Part shown: piece after piece, positions 20,673 to 28,995 of the stretch
Position numbering within the stretch: the stretch's first letter is position 1
How the letters are laid out: the number at the start of each line of letters is the position of its first letter
NCBI RefSeq assembly: GCF_009740285.1
Contig: NZ_CP046566.1
Location: forward strand, 744,001-808,000
Origin: Phnomibacter ginsenosidimutans
GTDB taxonomy: Bacteria; Bacteroidota; Bacteroidia; Chitinophagales; Chitinophagaceae
Reading direction: 5' to 3'
DNA length: 64,000 bases
The notes under the pieces: generated by a model
What the model was told of the DNA's origin: nothing
The model's input: only the letters and a program-made list of their open reading frames with translations
Databases searched by the model: none
Position numbers and translations under genes: made by a program

Positions 20673-21611
20673 TTATTCTTCTGTTACCTGTATTTCAATA
20701 GTTTGTGTTGCAGTCTTTTTTTGTCCGGTACCCGGGTCGAGATAGCTTATGGATGTTGGAATTACAAATCGGCCTGGTCTATCAAACTTCACTTTTTTTG
20801 AAGCCACTCCTGATATATCTGGTTGTTGCTTTTCTCCATAAATGAAGTACTCACTTTTTGTTTCATTAGAAACAAATGCTAAGGCCGTTTTAATTGTGAT
20901 GGTTTCACCAACTTTTGGACGTTTGGTATCTGCAACGGTTATGAAATGAACAACATCATAGTCGGCCAGCCTGCAACCAATTGCAGCATTGAATTGTTCA
21001 ATAATGCTACTTGCTATACATAATAAACTGTTTTTAAATTGAGAATAGGCAAGTAGTTGTTGACTTCTATTGCTGATGGGTAATATCAACATACGGGTAA
21101 TGTTCATGTGTCGGATAGAGTCAGCCTTGTTATTCTTCATTTTACTCCATTTGTCCCCCAACAAGTTCGCACTACATTGTAAAAAATTCAAACTGGTATT
21201 GTGTAAGTCTTGTGCAGTTTTTTGGAGTGGCACAGGCTTTTTCAATAATAGTTTGCCTAAGGCAATGCTGTCGGTAAGCAATTCATTTTCTATTTTCTGA
21301 ATTTGCATTTGTGCACTATCTGCAGTTCTAAGAATCTGTTGCAGTATTTGGTAGATGCTATCAGCCTTGTTATAAGCAGGCCTTGCTTTTTCAACTAGTT
21401 CGGGCTTTTTACAATCATTCTCTAATTCAGAAATTTGTGTGTAAATGAAATTCATGTAATGTTGGTTACTGGCTTCAAGCAATTGCCGGCTGGTTTCATG
21501 CAGTCTTATTGTTTGGAGTTGTTGATTTGTGGCACTGAAGCGGAAGAAAATAGCTACGGCCACAACACAGGCAATCACAAGTAAAGTCAACTTGTTTTTC
21601 AATTGGAACAT
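20673..21611 (-). CDS. Membrane-anchored helical protein with C-terminal Ig-like domain, possibly GldM-like
   Basis: The 312-residue protein has one N-terminal membrane helix (residues 8-25), a long helical region (residues 30-205, with heptad-like segments), and a C-terminal strand-rich domain starting ADTKRPKVGETITIKTALAF. This order, one helix, a four-helix-type bundle, then Ig-like domains, is that of the periplasmic gliding/T9SS motor protein GldM, but the protein is shorter and the usual start motif is missing. With the downstream 141-residue exported protein it could be a split GldM paralog. Its true role is unknown. Confidence 0.45.
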   Translation of the reverse strand: MFQLKNKLTLLVIACVVAVAIFFRFSATNQQLQTIRLHETSRQLLEASNQHYMNFIYTQISELENDCKKPELVEKARPAYNKADSIYQILQQILRTADSAQMQIQKIENELLTDSIALGKLLLKKPVPLQKTAQDLHNTSLNFLQCSANLLGDKWSKMKNNKADSIRHMNITRMLILPISNRSQQLLAYSQFKNSLLCIASSIIEQFNAAIGCRLADYDVVHFITVADTKRPKVGETITIKTALAFVSNETKSEYFIYGEKQQPDISGVASKKVKFDRPGRFVIPTSISYLDPGTGQKKTATQTIEIQVTEE

Positions 21612-21825
21612 GTATCCGTTTTCTAAAAAACGTTCGTGACTGCCTAAAATTGTTAGAATTGAAATGTACTTTTTCTAATGAATTTTCGACGTGCTCAAAC
21701 TTCGGCGAACTCATTCCATTTTGGGAAGTTTGCTATTAAAGCCAGCTCGTACTGACTCCGTTGGGGAGGTTATAGTGTGGCGACACCATCGCTCAGTGTA
21801 TCATTGCCTGAATCCTCAATTATCA

Positions 21826-21928
21826 TTTTCCCTTGGGGCTCTCATCACCAGTACAAAGCCCAACACTCGTTCCGGTGCCTGTGGGCTTCGCTGCGCTACG
21901 GCCCAGGCAGCCCTTCAGCAATTGTGCA
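21826..21928. repeat. Dispersed intergenic repeat, copy 2 (103 bp)
   Basis: This copy matches copy 1 (19864-19998) with a few substitutions, in the same orientation, and lacks the 32-bp hairpin segment. It occupies the middle of the 500-bp gap 21612-22113, in which I see no gene. Confidence 0.8.
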
Positions 21929-22113
21929 GGCTTCTACATAGCCTCCAACTCTCTGAGCTATGTACTGGTTTAGCTGGACTGTTGCAAATACATCCACCAT
22001 CATTGCCCCATCATCTTTTTCATCGACCTAAATTCCCGTTTCGGGTTCCTCCGTTTTTCCGACTGCTGTTTTTACGTACATTAGGTGTGCTGCGCTGAAA
22101 GAAAACCATCCTA

Positions 22114-24594
22114 ATGACCAAGCACTGTATGGCAACGTTTCGTTGTACATTTTCCCTATTGTGGAGCAACAGCTTGCGCTGGTTGCTGTGCTGTATTGGC
22201 TTGCTTATTCAGCTGTTGTTAATTGCCCAGTCTTGCCCGCCCAATATCGATTTTGAAAAAGGAACCCTGGAAGGATGGCGCTGCTACACTGGTTTTGTAC
22301 TTGATCAGGGTGGAGTTAATGTGTTTGATTTAACGGAATCGCCGGCACCGGAGCCGGGCCGGCACACCATCATTCCGGCGGCGGGTGCAGGTGTAGATCC
22401 GTTTGGCAATTTTCCGATGCGGAGCCCCAACGGCAGCGATTATTGTGTGAGGCTGGGCAACAATACCGGCGGCGGGCAAGGCGAAGCCATTACGTATGAA
22501 TTCACCATTCCGGCCAACAGAAATACCTACAGTTTGCTGTACTACTATGCCGTGGTGTTTGAGGGGCCCAACCACGAAGAGCAACAGCAACCCCGCATGG
22601 AAATTGAAGTGCAAAATCTTACCAAGGGCGAAAAAATTGAGTGTGCCTCATTTGCTTTCATTCCTTTTGGCACCACATTGCCCGGTTTTTTTGAATCGCC
22701 TGTGGCACAGAGCACCGCTCCTGTTTATTGTAAAAACTGGACACCTGTTACCATCAATCTCGATGGCAATGCCGGCAGCACCATACGCCTCACATTCCGC
22801 ACCGGTGATTGCACCTTTCGCCGGCATTTTGGCTACGCCTATATTGATGTAGCATCCGATTGCAGTGGTGAGTTTACGGGGGCTTCTTTTTGTGCCAAAG
22901 ACCCGGACGTGACCGTGTCGGCGCCTTTTGGTTTTAAATCTTATACCTGGTTCAATGCGGATATGACGCAACAAATTGGCACCGGACAATCCATTACTCT
23001 CCGGCCGCCACCGCCACCCGGCACCGTGTTGCAAGTAAGGCTCGAACCTTTTGAAGGATTTGGTTGTCCGCAAACACTCACCGCCCGGTTAGAAGACAAC
23101 CTGAATTTTGCAGCTGCAGCCGGACCCGATACTTTGTCCTGCAATCTGGCTCCGGTACGCTTGGGCGAACCAGCCCGCCCGGGTTTGTTGTATCAATGGA
23201 ATCCACCGGACGGATTATCAAATGCAGCTGCTGCAAACCCCATTGCTACACCGGGCTCCACCACCCAATACATACTCATTGTGAGCAGTCCTGGAGGTGG
23301 CTGCGTAAGTGCCGATACTGTAAAAGTAACGGCCAGTAATCTGGGCAATAGTTTGCGGGTGCTGGGTAAGACACAATATTGCATTGGCAGTGGCGATAGT
23401 GCCGTGCTGGAGGTGAGCAATGCATTGCAAATTCAATGGTATAAAAACGGTGTTGTGTTGACGGGAGAAAATACACAACGATACAGGGCCACTACTTCGG
23501 GTTTATACCGGGCATTTTTGCAAGATGAGTTTGGCTGCAGTGCTACCACCCCCGATGAGGTAATTGATATTGCCAGCATTCCCAAGGCAGCATTTGCTGT
23601 GGCCAATGCTGCGCAATGTTTAATAGGTAACCAGTTTGTATTTACGAACAACAGCAGCAATGCGGTAGGTGCCATGCGCTACCGTTGGGAGTATGGCAAT
23701 GCAGCTACTGCATCCACTGCCAATGTGAGCTACAGCTATCCTGCTGCAGGTACCTATCAGGTAAAATTGGTGGTGAATAGTAATGATGTATGTGCGGATA
23801 GTACTGAGGCAACGGTAACGGTGTACCCCAATCCTGTGCCGCTGTTTGATGCTGCCACTACTTGCATTGGGCTGCCTTTTGTGCCGGTCAATCAAACCAA
23901 TGAAAATATTGGTTCGCCCATTACCTACAGTTGGCGCTATGGCAATGTGCCTGAGTCGGATAAACGGACTCCGGATGCCAAAGTGTTTGCCAATAGTGGC
24001 ACCTACAGTATTTCATTGTCTGTAAGTAGTGCGCAGTGCCCCACGCCGGTACAAACGCTTACAAAAAATGTACTGGTAGAAAGACCCGCTACACCACAAC
24101 GCTACACCACTGCTTTTGCCATACGCAATGTGCCACTGCAGTTGGAAGCTCGCAACATTGGTGCTACCGCACTGTGGCAGCCAGCGTTGATGCTCAACAA
24201 TGCCAATACTTACAAACCTGTATTTACTGGTGCTATTGATCAGGATTATACCATTTTGCTCACCAGTGTGGGTGGCTGCAAAACGGTAGACAGTATGCTG
24301 GTACAAATTGTAGCGCAGGCCAATATTGAAGTGCCCAATGCATTCACACCCAACGCCGATGGTCGCAATGATTTTTTGCGTCCCGTACCCATGGGCGTTG
24401 CTACCATCAAATACTTCCGCATATTCAGCCGCTGGGGCGAGTTGCTGTTTGAATCGCAAAACAGCAAGCCCGGTTGGGATGGCACACACCGCGGTATGCC
24501 CATGCCTGCACAAACGGTAGTGTGGATGGTAGAAGGCATTGGCCTTGATGGAAAAATCATTACGAAGAAAGGAACGAGTGTGTTGATACGGTAG
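22114..24594 (+). CDS. Secreted PKD/Ig-repeat protein with type B T9SS sorting domain
   Basis: The 826-residue protein has a hydrophobic export signal (residues 25-42, LLCCIGLLIQLLLIAQ). Its mature N-terminus, SCPPNIDFEKGTLEGW, is the lectin-like opening common in Bacteroidota cell-surface proteins. PKD-type domains at about 493-655 contain RYRWEYGN and SYSYPAAGTYQVKL. The C-terminal domain (about 740-826) begins VPNAFTPNADGRNDFL and has FRIFSRWGELLFES and GWDGTHRG, the gliding-motility-associated CHU_C signature of type B T9SS cargo. The protein is therefore likely secreted by the type 9 system and held at the cell surface. Ligand or adhesion function is unknown. Confidence 0.93.
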   Translation: MTKHCMATFRCTFSLLWSNSLRWLLCCIGLLIQLLLIAQSCPPNIDFEKGTLEGWRCYTGFVLDQGGVNVFDLTESPAPEPGRHTIIPAAGAGVDPFGNFPMRSPNGSDYCVRLGNNTGGGQGEAITYEFTIPANRNTYSLLYYYAVVFEGPNHEEQQQPRMEIEVQNLTKGEKIECASFAFIPFGTTLPGFFESPVAQSTAPVYCKNWTPVTINLDGNAGSTIRLTFRTGDCTFRRHFGYAYIDVASDCSGEFTGASFCAKDPDVTVSAPFGFKSYTWFNADMTQQIGTGQSITLRPPPPPGTVLQVRLEPFEGFGCPQTLTARLEDNLNFAAAAGPDTLSCNLAPVRLGEPARPGLLYQWNPPDGLSNAAAANPIATPGSTTQYILIVSSPGGGCVSADTVKVTASNLGNSLRVLGKTQYCIGSGDSAVLEVSNALQIQWYKNGVVLTGENTQRYRATTSGLYRAFLQDEFGCSATTPDEVIDIASIPKAAFAVANAAQCLIGNQFVFTNNSSNAVGAMRYRWEYGNAATASTANVSYSYPAAGTYQVKLVVNSNDVCADSTEATVTVYPNPVPLFDAATTCIGLPFVPVNQTNENIGSPITYSWRYGNVPESDKRTPDAKVFANSGTYSISLSVSSAQCPTPVQTLTKNVLVERPATPQRYTTAFAIRNVPLQLEARNIGATALWQPALMLNNANTYKPVFTGAIDQDYTILLTSVGGCKTVDSMLVQIVAQANIEVPNAFTPNADGRNDFLRPVPMGVATIKYFRIFSRWGELLFESQNSKPGWDGTHRGMPMPAQTVVWMVEGIGLDGKIITKKGTSVLIR

Positions 24595-24605
24595 CGGATG
24601 TATTT

Positions 24606-24677
24606 AACCACCAAGGCACGAAGCGTACACGAAGACACTAAGTGATTTTCTTAATCTCCCTTCGTGTCTTTGTGGTT
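24606..24677. terminator. Large inverted repeat between convergent genes
   Basis: AACCACCAAGGCACGAAG (24606-24623) pairs with CTTCGTGTCTTTGTGGTT (24660-24677) with two mismatches around a 36-nt loop. This is a known kind of dispersed intergenic repeat and could act as a bidirectional terminator, though there is no T-run. Confidence 0.5.
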
Positions 24678-24688
24678 CAAAACACTTC

Positions 24689-25849
24689 TTAGTTCGCATG
24701 TAATAACGGAGTTGTATGTATGCCGGGCGTTTGCAAGTCGTTGCGCAGGTCATCTATAAAAGCATCAATTTGTGCTTTGGTAACACCGGGCATACAAATA
24801 ATGTGGCTCCATTCGCCGTCTGTAGCCAGCTGCCATTGCATCCGTAGTTTTTCTGATGGTGCTTCAAACACGACGGTGATAGCACCTTCGTTGAGCCATG
24901 CATGTATGCCCAGTGCTTGCAGTTGTTGCAACGTGTAATCTGCTAATTCCAGGCTGGCCAAAGCTCTCTGGCGCATGCCTTCTTTGCCCAGTTTGCGTAA
25001 GGCATACCATAAAAAAATCGGGCTATGGCCGTTGCGGCTTCCAGTGATGGTGGTATCTACCGTGCCGATATATGGGATAGCTTTGCCGATGCGTTCTTTG
25101 TAATTCTTTTTTACCAATACCACACCGCAAGGAATGGGGACACCCAAAAACTTGTGACCACTAATGGCGATGCTATCGGCACCTGCAGCAAAATCGAATG
25201 GTTTACCGGTGCCCAGCAATGCTGCATACATACCCGCCAGTGCAGCATCGGCATGTATGTAGTGGCTCTTGATGGCCAACTGTTTTAAAATGCCTTTGAT
25301 CTGCGGAATATCATCAATGGCTTCCGTCATGGTAGTGCCGATATTGGCAATGATGATGGCTGGTTTATCCCGATGCTGCATCAGCATTTGTTGTAAATCG
25401 TCATAATCGATTTCTCCATTTTCTTGCTGGCGAATTACAATGCTACGCAGGTTGAGCAGCTGAATGTTTTTCTGTACGCTGTAGTGGGTGGCTTCGGAAT
25501 AATATACGATGCCGTCGGGATACAACTCACGGCTCAGGTACAAACTGTACAGGTTGCCTTCGGAGCCGCCGTTGGTAACATAGCCCCACCAGTTTTGTGC
25601 GGGTGCCTGAAAAAGCTGTGCAAAAAAGCTCAGCACTTCCCGTTCAAACATGCGGGAGTTAATTTGGCTGGTAGAACCTACCATGGGGTCACCAATATTG
25701 TTGAGCCGGTAGCGGAGCAACGGGTAGAGTTCTGAATAATCAATGTCGGTAGCGGATGGGTAACCAATGAAATGTTCACTGCGTTCTTGCATGCGTTCGG
25801 TAAAATGATTGAGGCATGCCCGGTCTTGCTCACTTAAATCGTATGTCAT
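24689..25849 (-). CDS. hdc: Pyridoxal-phosphate-dependent histidine decarboxylase
   Basis: Converts histidine to histamine and CO2 with PLP. Family signatures run throughout: HFIGYPSATDIDYSEL, WWGYVTNGGSEGNLY, YYSEATHYSVQKN, HADAALAG and the Schiff-base lysine in SGHKFLGVP. The frame extends to 25888, but I choose the Met at 25849 (MTYDLSEQDRACLNHF). It aligns with the start of the Morganella-type enzyme, as I recall it, and places the lysine at residue 233, next to Lys232 of that family. A TAGATTTG on the minus strand (25875-25868) fits a -7 element just before this start. A related serine or aromatic decarboxylase activity is less likely. A divergent Lrp-type regulator lies 148 bp upstream. 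Confidence 0.9.
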   Translation of the reverse strand: MTYDLSEQDRACLNHFTERMQERSEHFIGYPSATDIDYSELYPLLRYRLNNIGDPMVGSTSQINSRMFEREVLSFFAQLFQAPAQNWWGYVTNGGSEGNLYSLYLSRELYPDGIVYYSEATHYSVQKNIQLLNLRSIVIRQQENGEIDYDDLQQMLMQHRDKPAIIIANIGTTMTEAIDDIPQIKGILKQLAIKSHYIHADAALAGMYAALLGTGKPFDFAAGADSIAISGHKFLGVPIPCGVVLVKKNYKERIGKAIPYIGTVDTTITGSRNGHSPIFLWYALRKLGKEGMRQRALASLELADYTLQQLQALGIHAWLNEGAITVVFEAPSEKLRMQWQLATDGEWSHIICMPGVTKAQIDAFIDDLRNDLQTPGIHTTPLLHAN

Positions 25850-25997
25850 GGTATTGCTTGTTGCGGGCAAATCTATTTTCGCAGACAATATTTATGGCTG
25901 ATGTTCATCATCGCAGCAAATTATGCTGAATGTCATGGTTTGCTCAGTAGTTTATTGCGGATCTTTGCCATTATACAATACCGAACAGAAAAAAGTG

Positions 25998-26468
25998 ATG
26001 GGCGTAAAATTGGATCAGATAGACATTGCGATGCTAAACTTGCTGCAGCAGGATGCATCGCTGGGGGTGAAGGAAATTGCTGCCCGGGTAGGGCTAAGTC
26101 AGTCACCCACTTTTGAGCGGCTGAAAAAACTGAAGCAGGAAGGCTATATCAAAAAAATAGTAGCCTTGGTCGACAACAAGAAGCTCGACAAAAACCTGGT
26201 GGCCATTTGCATGATTACACTCAAGGAGCAAGGCATTGAAACCAAGCAAAACTTTGAGGCGCAAACAGCTCAAATGCCGGAAGTGATGGAAGTGCTTTGT
26301 GTATCGGGTGGTTGGGATTACATTTTGAAAGTGGCTACCAAAGACATGCCTTCGTTTCATCATTTCATCAGCAACCGGCTGGCGCCGATTCAGCACATTG
26401 CCAACATCAACAGCAACTTTATCTTGAATGAAGTAAAGTACGATACGGCTTTTTTAATAGAGCCCTGA
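25998..26468 (+). CDS. Lrp/AsnC-family transcriptional regulator
   Basis: An N-terminal winged helix-turn-helix (LDQIDIAMLNLLQQDASLG, EIAARVGLSQSPTFERLKKL) is followed by the RAM/AsnC ligand-binding domain (VMEVLCVSGGWDYILKVATKD). The start at 25998 (MGVKLDQID) gives the usual 156 residues; the frame is open upstream to 25923 but that part is not family-like. TTTG at 25939-25942 and GATCTTTG at 25960-25967 (17-nt spacer) may be its promoter. Divergent placement next to the histidine decarboxylase gene suggests control of that gene, perhaps in response to an amino acid. This is an inference. Confidence 0.92.
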   Translation: MGVKLDQIDIAMLNLLQQDASLGVKEIAARVGLSQSPTFERLKKLKQEGYIKKIVALVDNKKLDKNLVAICMITLKEQGIETKQNFEAQTAQMPEVMEVLCVSGGWDYILKVATKDMPSFHHFISNRLAPIQHIANINSNFILNEVKYDTAFLIEP

Positions 26469-26472
26469 TGTT

Positions 26473-27132
26473 TTATTCACTCGGCTCTTGCATCATGCCA
26501 CTGCCGAGATCGTATATCTGGCGTATTTCTGAAAGGATACTTTCGAAGTCGATATGCAAATCGATGAGTTCACCGCTGTGCAAATCAAACACCCAACCAT
26601 GTACCGATGGAAAGCCTTGTTGCAAATAGGCTTTTTGCAATGCCGCCGTTTTAATCACGTTGATGCATTGCTCTTGCACGTTTAGTTCTACAAGGCGTTT
26701 GTATTTTTCTTCTTCATCCGCAATGGCATTCAGTTCTTCTTTGTGCAATCGGTACACGTCCCGGATATTGCGCAGCCATGGGTTGAGTATGCCCATGTCT
26801 TTTGCTTGCATGGCCGCCTTTACGCCACCGCAATTGTAATGTCCACATACTACCACATGCTTTACCCGCAAATGTTTAATCGCATAGTCGATGACGGCGG
26901 CAGAGTTGGGGTCGGTGCTGGGAATGATGTTGCCCACATTGCGGTGCACAAACATTTCGCCCGGGTGAATGCCCGTCATTTCTTCGGCCGATACGCGGCT
27001 ATCGCTACAGCCGATGTATAAAATTTCCGGCGACTGGCTTTGGGCGAGTTGTTCAAAAAAATGTTGGTCACCTGCTTTTTTGCTGGCGGCCCAGCGGCGG
27101 TTGTTGTCAAATATTTGGTCGTAAAAATTCAT
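26473..27132 (-). CDS. can: Beta-class carbonic anhydrase
   Basis: Catalyses CO2/bicarbonate interconversion in the cytoplasm. The zinc ligands and catalytic dyad are in place: Cys42, Asp44 and Arg46 in CSDSR, His98 and Cys101 in GHYNCGG. The 219-residue length and the segment HPGEMFVHRNVGNIIPSTD are typical of the bacterial Can type. The gene is convergent with the Lrp regulator (4 nt between the stop codons) and stands alone. Confidence 0.96.
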   Translation of the reverse strand: MNFYDQIFDNNRRWAASKKAGDQHFFEQLAQSQSPEILYIGCSDSRVSAEEMTGIHPGEMFVHRNVGNIIPSTDPNSAAVIDYAIKHLRVKHVVVCGHYNCGGVKAAMQAKDMGILNPWLRNIRDVYRLHKEELNAIADEEEKYKRLVELNVQEQCINVIKTAALQKAYLQQGFPSVHGWVFDLHSGELIDLHIDFESILSEIRQIYDLGSGMMQEPSE

Positions 27133-27269
27133 GTTGTTGTATTGGGCTTTCGCAAGACGTCGTTTGCGGTTGTAAAAATACGTATGCCCGTTGTTGTGGC
27201 ATCATGTCTGTCCTGATGGTAGCTGGCGACAAAATGCGTATCTCGAAAATACACAGCGATGAATGGCTG

Positions 27270-27277
27270 TACCTTTG
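27270..27277 (+). promoter_or_regulatory. -7 promoter element TACCTTTG
   Basis: An exact TAnnTTTG lies 17 nt before the start of the short-chain dehydrogenase gene. No clear -33 TTTG is seen at the expected distance. Confidence 0.5.
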
Positions 27278-27294
27278 CACTCTAAATTTTTATT

Positions 27295-28011
27295 ATGGAG
27301 TCTTTACAAAATAAAGTGACGTTGGTAACGGGTGCCAGCAAAGGAATTGGTAAAGCCATTGCGGTAGCTTTGGCTGCAGAAGGAGCACATGTAGGTTTGA
27401 TTGCCCGTGGAGAAGCCGACCTGAAAAAACTGGCCGATGAAATAAGTGCCAAAGGTGTGAAAGTAGCGTATGCCACTGCCGACATGAGTGACCGCACTGC
27501 AGTAGAAGCGGCTGTGCAAAGTATTACAGCAACATTGGGTAACATCAACATTCTCATCAACAATGCGGGTACCGGTAAGTTTGGAAAATTTTTGGAACTG
27601 CAGCCTGATGAGTGGGAGCAACAAATAAAGGTGAATTTGTTTGGGGTGTACTACTGCACCAGGGCAGTGTTGCCGCAAATGATTGAGCAACAATCTGGCG
27701 ATATCATCAACGTATCATCAACTGCGGGAAAAAATGGGGCAGCAGTTACCAGTGCTTACAGTGCGTCTAAGTTTGGGGTGTTTGGGTTGTCTGAAAGTTT
27801 GATGCAGGAAGTAAGAAAGCAAAACATTCGGGTAACTACATTGGCGCCCAGCACCATTGTAACAGACTTGGCGTACAGTGCTAATCTTATAACGGGTGAT
27901 GCAGAAAGAGTAATGCATCCGGAAGACTTTGCAGAGCTGGTGATTGCACAGTTGAAACTCAACCGGAGAATGCTGGTAAAAGAAACTACTGTGTTTTCTA
28001 CCAATCCATAA
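27295..28011 (+). CDS. Short-chain dehydrogenase/reductase, FabG-like
   Basis: This classical SDR of 238 residues has the NAD(P)-binding motif TGASKGIG at residues 12-19, the NNAG motif near 88, and the active-site Tyr155-x3-Lys159 (YSASK). Gly-rich loop residues are followed by basic Lys16, which favours NADPH. It resembles 3-ketoacyl-ACP reductase FabG, but as a lone gene outside a fatty-acid cluster its substrate cannot be assigned. Confidence 0.88.
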   Translation: MESLQNKVTLVTGASKGIGKAIAVALAAEGAHVGLIARGEADLKKLADEISAKGVKVAYATADMSDRTAVEAAVQSITATLGNINILINNAGTGKFGKFLELQPDEWEQQIKVNLFGVYYCTRAVLPQMIEQQSGDIINVSSTAGKNGAAVTSAYSASKFGVFGLSESLMQEVRKQNIRVTTLAPSTIVTDLAYSANLITGDAERVMHPEDFAELVIAQLKLNRRMLVKETTVFSTNP

Positions 28012-28099
28012 GCAACTATCACTAGCAGGTATTGCTGCTGAAAAAATAGTTGAGCAAAAATTTGGATGGAATGTGCATGAATACACAACTTTGCGCAGC

Positions 28100-28250
28100 A
28101 ATAAAAAATAAAAGATTACATCAAGTGCTACAACAATTCAAACATATCAACGCGGAAAGCCCTTTGTGCATAGGGGTTTGCGGGATGTTATCATATTTCA
28201 GGTAAGCGCTGCCTGTGTAGGAAAACCCCGCAACATGCGGGGTTTTTTTA
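28100..28250 (+). ncRNA. Candidate small RNA ending in an intrinsic terminator
   Basis: TTTG at 28061-28064, a 21-nt spacer and CAACTTTG at 28086-28093 resemble a promoter with one mismatch. They predict a transcript of about 150 nt from near 28100. It would fold as a weak stem around 28152-28183, a CAGG/CCTG hairpin at 28199-28215, and the strong terminator at 28222-28246. No coding frame is credible in 28012-28250. It does not look like tmRNA, RNase P RNA or SRP RNA. It could also be a long 3' untranslated region of the dehydrogenase mRNA. Confidence 0.35.
28222..28246 (+). terminator. Rho-independent terminator
   Basis: Stem AAAACCCCGCA / TGCGGGGTTTT with a 3-nt loop, followed by TTT. It ends either the dehydrogenase mRNA or the candidate small RNA. 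Confidence 0.9.
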
Positions 28251-28404
28251 TGGCTTTATTGTAGCAAATAAAGGAATGCCTATGCGATGCCAGCAATTAG
28301 TGCATAACAGCAAGCAAGTGACACTTTGTATACAACAGTGGCTATTGCTTACATCATTCATCATCACCTCCACGTGGTAATGCGGTAAAGGTTTGCCCAT
28401 ACCC

Positions 28405-28438
28405 AACGCCCCGTGGATATTCATCACCACGGGGCGTT
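28405..28438 (+). terminator. Strong GC hairpin in the leader of the 148-aa gene
   Basis: AACGCCCCGTGG / CCACGGGGCGTT forms a 12-bp perfect stem with a 10-nt loop, 38 nt before the next start codon. The following bases (TGCTTTTGC) are only partly T-rich. It may be a terminator, or an attenuator for the downstream genes. Confidence 0.6.
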
Positions 28439-28476
28439 TGCTTTTGCAGCGGTCTGTACAAAAGCAGGAGGAATCT

Positions 28477-28923
28477 ATGCTTCAATTTTTGTGGCGAAGA
28501 AGGATCAGTACACTGTCCTCTTTGCTGAGCCAACAGTATCTCGATAGCCGGGCTGTATTCATGTACCTGTGTAACGATTTGCCCAGTGTGGCGGTCATCA
28601 CCCAACTCAATGGTAGCGATGCTTTCAGCATGCTGAAAGAGGTAGAAAACTGGAACATACAACGGGCGTGGCAGCACAGCCATTTTGATGCGGATACCAA
28701 AGAATTGTGTTTCAATATCACCTTAATCAAATTGTTTGACAATCGGATGATTGAGATTGGCCCTAACTATGTAGAGCTGTTGTACAGCCCACAACATCAG
28801 GCTTGGGCAAAGCAATTGGTGCAACAACTGGCTGCTTTGCAACAACCCGCTGCTGAAATGTCTATTGCCTTGGCTCAACCTGTAACTGTGTTAGGTTTTG
28901 CCCGACGTTTTCAAGAAAACTAA
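28477..28923 (+). CDS. Hypothetical 148-aa protein upstream of rtcB
   Basis: ATG 28477 is preceded by AGGAGG at 28466-28471, an unusually strong Shine-Dalgarno sequence for this phylum, and this decides the start over the longer frame from 28393. The product begins MLQFLWRRRISTLSSLLSQQ and contains LCFNITLIKLFDNRMIEIGPNY near the middle. It has no signal peptide or membrane helix. I do not recognise the family. It ends 72 nt before rtcB and may be co-transcribed with it. Confidence 0.6.
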   Translation: MLQFLWRRRISTLSSLLSQQYLDSRAVFMYLCNDLPSVAVITQLNGSDAFSMLKEVENWNIQRAWQHSHFDADTKELCFNITLIKLFDNRMIEIGPNYVELLYSPQHQAWAKQLVQQLAALQQPAAEMSIALAQPVTVLGFARRFQEN

Positions 28924-28995
28924 CGCTGGGGGTAATTGCTTTCAGCGTTGATTACCGCTTCGGCGGAAACAAATTTTAACTTTAATAACTATTGT

